A DNA stretch of 64,000 bases from Glaesserella sp041814905 (GTDB lineage Bacteria; Pseudomonadota; Gammaproteobacteria; Enterobacterales; Pasteurellaceae). The stretch lies in contig NZ_JBGXYA010000036.1 in assembly GCF_041814905.1 (NCBI RefSeq), positions 33,306 through 97,305 of the forward strand, given 5' to 3'. The stretch's first letter is position 1. Each line of letters begins with the position of its first letter. Made by a program: the position numbers and the translations under genes. Positions 9,656-16,270 of the stretch are shown one piece after another. The notes under the pieces were generated by a model. That model was not told the origin of the DNA. It saw only the letters and a program-made list of their open reading frames with translations, and made no database searches.

Positions 9656-9781
9656 CTCAGATAATTTTAGCCTTGGTACTCTAGGTGCATTCCAATTTAT
9701 TGGATAAAAATAAATCACTGGCAATATCATGATTTATACACATTGTTATTTCAACCCAAGAAAGGTAAATGATATGTAAAA

Positions 9782-9807
9782 CAAATTAAAAATGAATTTT
9801 TAATTTG
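9782..9807. promoter_or_regulatory. Perfect 12-base AT-rich inverted repeat
   Basis: CAAATTAAAAAT and its exact complement flank a two-base centre (GA). Such a tight, perfect dyad in a divergent promoter region suggests an operator rather than a terminator. No gene is close enough to decide which promoter it serves. Confidence 0.45.
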
Positions 9808-9947
9808 CACAACCAATGAAAACTATTTGAATTTGCAAAATTTTTGCCGATTCAGACCGCTTGTATTTCTCTGTAACGAGTTTGCGATAAATCAATAAAA
9901 GCAGATTCTCGGATTGTCTTTCCTACCGTGATACCTTACCATTCACC

Positions 9948-9983
9948 AACTTACTTTTAAGAAGTACATTAAAAAGGTAAGTT
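9948..9983. promoter_or_regulatory. Candidate operator of the HxlR-type regulator
   Basis: AACTTACTTTTAA and TTAAAAAGGTAAGTT form a nearly perfect inverted repeat spaced by eight bases, ending 34 bases before the regulator's ATG. HxlR-family proteins are winged-helix dimers that commonly bind such dyads at their own promoters. An extra half-site-like TACCTTACC lies at 9932-9940. Assignment to this regulator is inference. Confidence 0.5.
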
Positions 9984-10017
9984 CTATTTTTTATCGCTTA
10001 AATACTCAGGAAATCCT

Positions 10018-10392
10018 ATGCAAGAAAAAGCGTCACAGAACATTAAGCGGGGATATGTTCTCTCCGCAAAATGCCCTTCGCGAGCAATGTTATTGCACCT
10101 AACCGGTCGGTGGGGCGGGTTGATTATGATTGTGTTATTAAAAGGCACGAAACGTTTCAGCGAGCTGCGTAAAGAGATCGACGGTGTAAGTGAACGAATG
10201 CTGACGCAAACGTTACAACAACTTGAGCGGGACGGGATGATTAACCGTAAATCTTTTCATACCGTGCCGCCACACGTGGAATATTCACTAACCGATTATG
10301 GCAGACAAGCGGCTGAACGGATTTATCAACTAGTCGATTGGTTAGAATGTAATGTGAACGGGCTTTTGCAAACGCGCCAATCAACAAAATAA
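10018..10392 (+). CDS. HxlR-family winged-helix transcriptional regulator
   Basis: 124 residues. The core reads AKCPSRAMLLHLTGRWGGLIM, then FSELRKEIDGVSERMLTQTL (recognition helix) and HVEYSLTDYGR (wing), all typical of the HxlR family. Family members often sense thiol-reactive compounds through a cysteine near the N-terminus; C19 stands at that place. An AGGA ribosome site precedes the ATG. It is divergent from the glycan cluster and 100 bases upstream of ccmE. The likely target is its own promoter or the divergent cluster, but no sequence evidence ties it firmly to either. The effector is unknown. Confidence 0.88.
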   Translation: MQEKASQNIKRGYVLSAKCPSRAMLLHLTGRWGGLIMIVLLKGTKRFSELRKEIDGVSERMLTQTLQQLERDGMINRKSFHTVPPHVEYSLTDYGRQAAERIYQLVDWLECNVNGLLQTRQSTK

Positions 10393-10492
10393 CCAGCGAC
10401 CCGATGAGGGAATTTTGATAAAATACTTTCATATATGTGATTGTATATAAAACAATATGTGTGATTACTTATTTATTTTTTAAGGGTTATTT

Positions 10493-11014
10493 ATGAATCC
10501 AAGACGTAAATCAAGACTGAAAGTGGTAGTAGCAGTATTAAGTGGGGTTGCTGTTGCCGCTGGTCTAACGCTCTATGCATTGAGTCAAAATATTGACTTA
10601 TTCTATACGCCGTCAGAAATCGTGTATGGCAAAAATGATGACCCAAAAACCAAGCCGGAAGTCGGTCAACGTATTCGTGTAGGCGGAATGGTGGTTGACG
10701 GAACGGTGAAACGTGATGATAAAACCCTCAAAGTGGTATTTGACCTTAACGATATCGGTCCGTCTATTCAGGTTGAATATGAAGGCATTCTGCCGGATTT
10801 ATTCCGTGAAGGACAAGGTATTGTTGCACAAGGGACGTTAATCGAACCAACCAAACTGAAAGCAACAGAAGTGCTAGCAAAACACGACGAAAACTATATG
10901 CCGCCGGAATTAAACGATCAAATGAAAAAACAGCATCAACCGATGGGGATTTCCGATGCGGATCTGAAAGGCAAATCGGAGCGTGATCGCTATCAGTTGG
11001 GAGACAACAAATGA
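10493..11014 (+). CDS. ccmE: Cytochrome c maturation haem chaperone CcmE
   Basis: 173 residues. One N-terminal membrane anchor (about 8-30) is followed by a periplasmic beta-barrel domain. The haem-attaching histidine is H131 in LAKHDENYMPPE, with Y135 after it. CcmE takes haem from CcmCD and passes it to CcmF/CcmH for attachment to apocytochrome c. It overlaps ccmF by four bases (ATGA). The rest of the usual ccm operon (ccmABCD upstream, ccmG and ccmH downstream) is not beside it, which is unusual for the family. Confidence 0.96.
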   Translation: MNPRRKSRLKVVVAVLSGVAVAAGLTLYALSQNIDLFYTPSEIVYGKNDDPKTKPEVGQRIRVGGMVVDGTVKRDDKTLKVVFDLNDIGPSIQVEYEGILPDLFREGQGIVAQGTLIEPTKLKATEVLAKHDENYMPPELNDQMKKQHQPMGISDADLKGKSERDRYQLGDNK

Positions 11015-12966
11015 TTGCAGAATTAGGTAATTATACCCTTGCACTCAGCTTGGCAATCGCATTGTTGGTTGCGGTATTACCGATTATCGGTGCCGAAAAA
11101 CATAATGCCACATTAACCTCCCTTGCTCGCCCGATGACTTGGGCGATGTTCATTGCGCTGACGATTTCGTTCGGTTCGCTTTTTTATTTATTTGCTGTCA
11201 ATGATTTCAGCGTGCAATATGTCGTGAATAATTCTAACAGTACCTTACCACTTGAATACCGTTTATCTGCGGTATGGGGCTCCCATGAAGGTTCATTACT
11301 ACTTTGGATTTGGCTACTCTCTTTGTGGAGCGTTGCAGTGGCAACATTCAGTCGTCAAATGCCGGAAGAAGCGGTAGCGCGAGTGCTGGGGGTCATGGGC
11401 TTAATCAGTATCGGCTTTTTAGTATTTATTATTTTTACATCTAACCCGTTTGACCGCACATTTCCGGATTTCCCGGTTGACGGACGTGAGCTCAACCCGA
11501 TGTTGCAGGATATCGGATTGATTTTCCACCCGCCGCTACTCTATATGGGCTACGTCGGTTTTTCTGTGGCTTTCGCGTTTGCAATCGCTTCCTTAATGAC
11601 CGGGCGTTTAGATACCGCTTGGGCGCGCTGGTCTCGCCCATGGACAATTGCTGCTTGGGTGTTTCTCACATTAGGAATCGTACTTGGTTCTTGGTGGGCA
11701 TATTATGAACTCGGTTGGGGCGGTTGGTGGTTTTGGGATCCGGTCGAAAACGCTTCCTTAATGCCGTGGATTGCCGGAACAGCCTTAATTCACTCACTCG
11801 CCGTCACCGAAAAACGCAGCACCTTTAAAGCATGGACTGTGTTATTGGCAATTATGGCATTTTCTCTCTGCTTGCTCGGTACATTTTTAGTTCGTTCGGG
11901 AATTTTAGTGTCGGTTCACGCTTTTGCTTCTGACCCAACCCGCGGTTTATATATTCTGGCCTATTTGGTGATCGTGATTGGCGGTTCACTACTGCTTTAC
12001 GCCTATCAAGGCAGCAAAATTAAAAGTACGGACAATTCGGAACGCTATTCACGCGAATCACTATTACTATTGAATAACGTGTTACTGATGGCATTTTTAT
12101 CAGTAGTCTTTTTAGGCACGATTTTACCGCTAATTCACAAACAGATCGGTTTAGGTACAATATCTATCGGTGCGCCATTCTTTGATCAAATGTTTATGAT
12201 TTTAATGGTACCTTTCGCCTTTTTATTAGGAATCGGTCCGTTAGTCAAATGGCGTCGCGACCAAGTTTCTGCAATCCGTAAACCGGTAGTCATTTCGTTA
12301 GTCGTGATGATTGCTCTCGGCTTTGCTCTGCCTTATTTCTTTGCGAGTAAAATCACTGTTAGCGTCGTTCTCGGTACCATGATGTCTATGATCATCGTGG
12401 CGCTGAGCCTGTATGAGTTACATCAACGCGCCACCCACCGTCATACTTTCTTTGCCGGATTATTGAAACTCTCCCGCTCTCATTGGGGAATGATACTCGC
12501 GCATTTGGGCGTGGCGGTCACGGTATTCGGTATCGCCTTTAGCCAAAACTTCAGTATTGAACGAGATGTGCGAATGAAGGTCGGCGATTCCACACAAATT
12601 TTAGATTATAACTTCACGTTCAAAGGCATTCGTGATAGCAACGGCCCGAACTATATCGGCGGTACAGCGGAGCTTGAAATTACCCAAAACGGCAAATATG
12701 CATCGACATTATATGCAGAAAAACGTTTTTATAATGTCAGTAAAATGGGAATGACTGAAGCCGCTATCGATTGGGGTTTCACTCGGGATTTATACGCGGC
12801 ATTAGGCGAGCGCTTAGAGGACGGTTCTTGGGCGCTACGACTTTACTACAAACCGTTTATCCGCTGGATCTGGTTCGGCGGTCTGTTTATGGTATTCGGC
12901 GGGGTGCTGTGTATGGCGGATAAGCGTTACCGCTTGAAAGTTGTGCCCAAAACTGCGACGATATAG
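11011..12966 (+). CDS. ccmF: Cytochrome c haem lyase subunit CcmF
   Basis: 651 residues, a polytopic inner-membrane protein of the haem-handling family. The periplasmic WWD domain is plain: GWGGWWFWDPVENASLMPW near residues 235-255. Other conserved pieces are AVWGSHEGSLLLW and HPPLLYMGYVG. It works with CcmH to ligate haem to CXXCH cysteines in the periplasm. The start overlaps the ccmE stop, so the pair is translationally coupled. The following gene is a small unknown protein instead of ccmG. Confidence 0.97.
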   Translation: MIAELGNYTLALSLAIALLVAVLPIIGAEKHNATLTSLARPMTWAMFIALTISFGSLFYLFAVNDFSVQYVVNNSNSTLPLEYRLSAVWGSHEGSLLLWIWLLSLWSVAVATFSRQMPEEAVARVLGVMGLISIGFLVFIIFTSNPFDRTFPDFPVDGRELNPMLQDIGLIFHPPLLYMGYVGFSVAFAFAIASLMTGRLDTAWARWSRPWTIAAWVFLTLGIVLGSWWAYYELGWGGWWFWDPVENASLMPWIAGTALIHSLAVTEKRSTFKAWTVLLAIMAFSLCLLGTFLVRSGILVSVHAFASDPTRGLYILAYLVIVIGGSLLLYAYQGSKIKSTDNSERYSRESLLLLNNVLLMAFLSVVFLGTILPLIHKQIGLGTISIGAPFFDQMFMILMVPFAFLLGIGPLVKWRRDQVSAIRKPVVISLVVMIALGFALPYFFASKITVSVVLGTMMSMIIVALSLYELHQRATHRHTFFAGLLKLSRSHWGMILAHLGVAVTVFGIAFSQNFSIERDVRMKVGDSTQILDYNFTFKGIRDSNGPNYIGGTAELEITQNGKYASTLYAEKRFYNVSKMGMTEAAIDWGFTRDLYAALGERLEDGSWALRLYYKPFIRWIWFGGLFMVFGGVLCMADKRYRLKVVPKTATI

Positions 12967-13047
12967 TTTATCCTTTTCTCCTTGTTTGGAGGAAAGTCGT
13001 TACAAGCGGTCATTTTTCCCCCATTTTTTGCAAAAAGAGGTGACAAT

Positions 13048-13212
13048 ATGGCGGAACAACAAAAAGGCTTTTTTCGAAACCTACTCGATAAATATGATGA
13101 GCTTTGCAAGGATCTCGGCGTCGACCAAGGTGGATGTCGCGGTTGTATTCCTGTCGTCAAATTCGATCCAGAAAAAGAAGAAGGCGATAACAAAACTGAG
13201 AAAAAAGAGTAA
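13048..13212 (+). CDS. Small conserved-looking protein of unknown function
   Basis: 54 residues, charged and soluble. It begins MAEQQKGFFRNLLDKYDELC and has a central GGCRGCIPVVKF motif with a CXXC pair, then an acidic/lysine-rich tail. An in-frame ATG at 12982 would add 22 residues that cross an uptake signal (13002-13011); AAGAGGTG a few bases before 13048 decides for the shorter form. It may be a DUF5363-like Pasteurellaceae protein, but that is from memory and unchecked. It follows ccmF by about 80 bases. A metal- or redox-active role is possible from the cysteines only. Confidence 0.65.
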   Translation: MAEQQKGFFRNLLDKYDELCKDLGVDQGGCRGCIPVVKFDPEKEEGDNKTEKKE

Positions 13213-13343
13213 TCTCATTAACACCACTGTCGGGTATCACATATCCCGGCAGATTTATGCCTCTACCCTCCCGCATTTTTTCATTGATTTCCGCCCTTAA
13301 AAATCCGTAAAATACCACTATATTTTTTTACAGTATTTTGATT

Positions 13344-14951
13344 ATGATTATTGACGAAATTTGGCTATATGCGGCAATCGCCGGCTTAACATTGATCGGA
13401 ATTTTGCTGCTATTTACACAATCACGTTATAAACGCGATGCCATTGAGTTACAGCAAGATCTCCAACAAATCCAAACTCAACTTGAACAGCTTTCACAAA
13501 AATACGAAGCCGTAAATACAGAAAAAAATCAGGTTGAGCAGTGGGCGATTCAACAACAAACCCGCGCCGAGTCTATTGACGAACGTTTAGCGGAGCGGGA
13601 TCTTTCCATTCAAAAACTACAACAGAAACTGGAATTTGCCGAAAACCAAGAAAACCAATTGGAAAGCTATATCAATGAACTCAAAGAACGCATCGGTTCA
13701 TCACAAGCCAAAGCCGATGGGTTGGAAGATCAACTGCAAAATGCCCAACTCAACTTAATCAATAAGGAAAAAGAGAGACAATCGCTACAAGTACAACTTT
13801 CTCAAGTACAACAAGAATTAGTGGAATTACGCACAACACTGCATGAAAAACAGAGCAATTTTGATGCTCAACAACGTCAATTTATGGAGGTTCGCCAACA
13901 ACTGAATGTGGAATTTCAACATCTGGCTCAACAGATTTTGGACGAAAAAAGCAAATCTTTTTCGGAAACCAACCAATCCGCTTTAGACCTGCTGCTCAAG
14001 CCGTTTAAAGAGCAAATCGACGCATTTCAAAAACGGGTGAACGAAATCCATAGCGAATCCATTAAAGGTCACACCAATTTGGAATCGGAAATTAAACGGG
14101 TACTGGAAATTGGTTTATCCATGTCGCAAGAGGCGCAAAACCTCACTACCGCATTAAAAGGTAATAATAAAATTGCAGGTAACTGGGGCGAAATTCAGTT
14201 GGAAAGTGCATTGCAATCGGCGGGGTTACTCGCAGGTGAACATTATGTTGAACAAGAGAGTTATCGCGATGAAGAAGGTAAACGGTTTGCGCCGGATTTT
14301 GTGGTGAACTTGCCGGACGGCAAACATCTTATCATTGACAGTAAAATATCGCTGGTCGCTTACGATCAAGCGGTCAGATCTGAAGAAAATTTTGCAATTC
14401 AACAGGCGTTGGATGAACATTGCCGTTCGTTGCGCACGCATATAGACGGGCTTTCTAAAAAGGACTATCGCAATCTTATTGGGATTAAAAGCCCCGATTT
14501 CGTGCTGATGTTTGTGCCGATAGAACCCGCTTATATTGAAGCGATGAAACACGATCCTCAACTATTTAACTACGGCTACGAACGTAATGTCATTTTGGTT
14601 TCGCATACGACTTTAATGCCGATTTTACGCACCGTAGCAAACTTATGGCGTATCGAACGCGGAAATACGGAAGCGCGTGAAATCAGTGAAAAAGCAGGCG
14701 ATATTTACAATCAGGTTTGTATGGTTGCTGACCGTTTGGCAAAACTTGGCAGCACTCTGAACAGCGCCAGTCATCAATACAACCAAACAGTTACATCGTT
14801 AGTCGGCAGACAAGGGTTGTTAGGCAAAGTCGACCGCTTCCAACATCTTTCAAGCAAAGCAAGCCAAATCGTTCCGAAAGTAGAATTACTGGAAAGCGAT
14901 TGGGATGTCGCAAAATTGGAAGTAATAAAAGAGCAAGAAGATAAAGCATGA
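13344..14951 (+). CDS. rmuC: DNA recombination protein RmuC
   Basis: 535 residues. An N-terminal membrane helix (about 6-24) is followed by a long coiled coil (about 30-200) and the RmuC nuclease-like domain (NNKIAGNWGEIQLESAL, FAPDFVVNLPDG, IIDSKISL). RmuC limits inversions at short repeats in Escherichia coli. A TTG at 13338 is possible, but the ATG two codons later is preferred; the ribosome site is poor for both. The stop overlaps the ATG of a tiny reading frame (14948-15025). Confidence 0.93.
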   Translation: MIIDEIWLYAAIAGLTLIGILLLFTQSRYKRDAIELQQDLQQIQTQLEQLSQKYEAVNTEKNQVEQWAIQQQTRAESIDERLAERDLSIQKLQQKLEFAENQENQLESYINELKERIGSSQAKADGLEDQLQNAQLNLINKEKERQSLQVQLSQVQQELVELRTTLHEKQSNFDAQQRQFMEVRQQLNVEFQHLAQQILDEKSKSFSETNQSALDLLLKPFKEQIDAFQKRVNEIHSESIKGHTNLESEIKRVLEIGLSMSQEAQNLTTALKGNNKIAGNWGEIQLESALQSAGLLAGEHYVEQESYRDEEGKRFAPDFVVNLPDGKHLIIDSKISLVAYDQAVRSEENFAIQQALDEHCRSLRTHIDGLSKKDYRNLIGIKSPDFVLMFVPIEPAYIEAMKHDPQLFNYGYERNVILVSHTTLMPILRTVANLWRIERGNTEAREISEKAGDIYNQVCMVADRLAKLGSTLNSASHQYNQTVTSLVGRQGLLGKVDRFQHLSSKASQIVPKVELLESDWDVAKLEVIKEQEDKA

Positions 14952-15025
14952 AGCAAATCACCATCGAGCAGATTTTTGAAAAATCAAACAAGATCATTTT
15001 TGGCGATGACGAATATCACGTATAA
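14948..15025 (+). pseudogene. Possible remnant of a HemP-like hemin uptake protein
   Basis: A 25-codon frame starts inside the rmuC stop (ATGA). It reads MKQITIEQIFEKSN, IIFGDDEYHV, then TAA. HemP proteins are about 40 residues with a similar opening and end in a [L/I]RIT...LILTK block. In the same frame just after the stop, IRITQQ appears (15041-15058) before the frame runs into trpG/pabA. The segment GAATATC occurs on both sides of the break, suggesting a small duplication disrupted the gene. The family match is from memory and the frame is short, so this is tentative. Confidence 0.4.
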
Positions 15026-15059
15026 TTTCGTGCTATGAATATCCGTATCACACAACAAC

Positions 15060-15623
15060 ATGCTACTTATTATTGATAATCACGATTCCTTCACATTTAA
15101 CCTAGTTGATTTGGTGCGAAAAATCGGGGTTGAGATGCAAGTCGTCTCCGTCGAAGACCTTGATTTAGACGCCGTGGAACATTTCAGCCACATTATGATC
15201 TCACCCGGTCCTGATGTGCCGAGTGCTTATCCTCAACTGTTTGCCCTGTTAGAGCGTTACCACCATGCTAAATCGATTTTGGGCGTTTGCCTTGGGCATC
15301 AAACCCTCTGTCAATTTTTCGGCGGAGCTTTGTACAACCTTGAAACAGTCCGCCATGGTCAGCGCCGCTCATTGGTTCAGCATTCTCCTAATCCCTTGTT
15401 TGAAGGGTTACCCGATTCTTTTCATATCGGGCTTTATCACTCTTGGGCAATTTTGCAAAATTCTCTCGCAAACACACCGCTTGTCATGACCGCTTCTTGC
15501 GATCAAGGCGTATTGATGGCAATCCGCCATCAATACTTGCCGATTTACGGCGTGCAATTTCATCCGGAATCATTTATCACCGAACACGGTGAACAAATAT
15601 TGCGCAACTGGCTGACGAAGTAA
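15060..15623 (+). CDS. Class I glutamine amidotransferase, PabA/TrpG type
   Basis: 187 residues, the size of anthranilate synthase or aminodeoxychorismate synthase component II. It releases ammonia from glutamine for the chorismate-using partner. Catalytic residues are visible: C77 in GVCLGHQ, and His/Glu in QFHPES near residue 170. The oxyanion region ISPGPDVP is also present. No pabB, trpE or trpD lies beside it, so the sequence cannot decide between folate and tryptophan synthesis. Haemophilus carries a comparable gene near pabB. The ribosome site is not obvious. Confidence 0.85.
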   Translation: MLLIIDNHDSFTFNLVDLVRKIGVEMQVVSVEDLDLDAVEHFSHIMISPGPDVPSAYPQLFALLERYHHAKSILGVCLGHQTLCQFFGGALYNLETVRHGQRRSLVQHSPNPLFEGLPDSFHIGLYHSWAILQNSLANTPLVMTASCDQGVLMAIRHQYLPIYGVQFHPESFITEHGEQILRNWLTK

Positions 15624-15703
15624 TTCACGCCTCAAATTTACAAATCCTAATTCATTGATTTCTTTAATCTGTTTTTTGACAGTTTGAAAGGATTCGCCTA
15701 ATT

Positions 15704-15717
15704 TTGATTTTTATCAA
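15704..15717. promoter_or_regulatory. FNR box upstream of nrdG-nrdD
   Basis: TTGAT-TTTT-ATCAA matches the FNR consensus TTGAT-N4-ATCAA at all ten defined bases. Its centre is about 40 bases before the start site predicted from the -10 element at 15738-15743, which is class II activator geometry. It predicts induction without oxygen. Confidence 0.85.
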
Positions 15718-15737
15718 TTTTCTTTACCCTTAAACCT

Positions 15738-15743
15738 TATACA
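15738..15743 (+). promoter_or_regulatory. Predicted -10 element of the nrdG-nrdD promoter
   Basis: TATACA, 20 bases after the FNR box, with no good -35. That is expected of an activator-dependent promoter. It abuts the first NrdR box. Confidence 0.6.
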
Positions 15744-15756
15744 CTACATATTGTGT
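15741..15756. promoter_or_regulatory. NrdR box 1
   Basis: ACACTACATATTGTGT fits the 16-base NrdR consensus ACACWATATATWGTGT with one or two mismatches. It overlaps the predicted -10 and start site, the expected place for repression. Confidence 0.8.
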
Positions 15757-15772
15757 TTCAAACAACAAAAAA

Positions 15773-15788
15773 ACACAATATATAGTGA
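15773..15788. promoter_or_regulatory. NrdR box 2
   Basis: ACACAATATATAGTGA is a near-consensus NrdR box. It begins exactly 32 bases after box 1, about three helical turns, the usual spacing of paired NrdR boxes. It ends eight bases before the nrdG ATG. Confidence 0.8.
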
Positions 15789-15796
15789 ATTAATAT

Positions 15797-16270
15797 ATGC
15801 AACAGCTTAGATTCAGCAGCGAACAAATTGTCTGGCAGGAAGTGCCGAATGAAACTTCTCTTGCCTTTTTAATTAACGGCTGCCCGCTAGGTTGCAAAGG
15901 CTGCCATAGTGCCGATAGTTGGAAAGCTGATAGCGGCATACTTTTAACGGAAGAATATCTTCAACAGCGTTTAACCCAATATCAAGGCTTGATCAGTTGC
16001 GTACTGTTTATGGGGGGCGAATGGCAAGCGGAAACACTCATCCGTCTGTTAAAGTTAGTTCGTCAACACGGTTTAAAAACCTGTCTTTATACCGGGTTGG
16101 AACGGCATGAATTACCGCAAGCACTCATCAAGTATCTCACTTACCTAAAAACCGGCAGGTGGATTGCCGAACGTGGCGGACTGAACAGTTTAACGACGAA
16201 TCAACGTTTTATCGATTTACGCAGCGGCGAAAATCTCAACCCTCTTTTTCTGAAGGAAACAACGAAATGA
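15797..16270 (+). CDS. nrdG: Anaerobic ribonucleotide reductase activating protein (radical SAM)
   Basis: 157 residues, the usual length for NrdG. The radical-SAM cluster motif is CPLGCKGC (C29, C33, C36), and LFMGGEW follows as the glycine-rich SAM-binding stretch. NrdG uses a [4Fe-4S] cluster and S-adenosylmethionine to make the glycyl radical in NrdD. It comes before nrdD here and overlaps it by four bases (ATGA); in enteric bacteria the order is nrdD-nrdG. An FNR box and two NrdR boxes lie upstream, so expression is predicted to be anaerobic and responsive to nucleotide supply. Confidence 0.9.
   Translation: MQQLRFSSEQIVWQEVPNETSLAFLINGCPLGCKGCHSADSWKADSGILLTEEYLQQRLTQYQGLISCVLFMGGEWQAETLIRLLKLVRQHGLKTCLYTGLERHELPQALIKYLTYLKTGRWIAERGGLNSLTTNQRFIDLRSGENLNPLFLKETTK

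Larger units (their letters stand above)
9547..10017. other. 471-base divergent intergenic region
   Basis: No gene seen. It separates the minus-strand glycan cluster from the plus-strand HxlR regulator and must carry both promoters. It holds three inverted repeats (9638-9655, 9782-9807, 9948-9983), one uptake signal (9855-9864, complement orientation) and a weak FNR-like sequence (9882-9895, TTGCG-N4-ATCAA). No JUMPStart/ops element was recognised. Confidence 0.7.

Noticed and set aside
9882..9895. FNR site TTGCG-N4-ATCAA near the HxlR gene
   Set aside because: Two key bases are wrong in one half-site; too weak to call.
16159..16266. Longer N-terminus for nrdD
   Set aside because: It would overlap nrdG in another frame; the ATGA overlap at 16267 is a normal coupled start.
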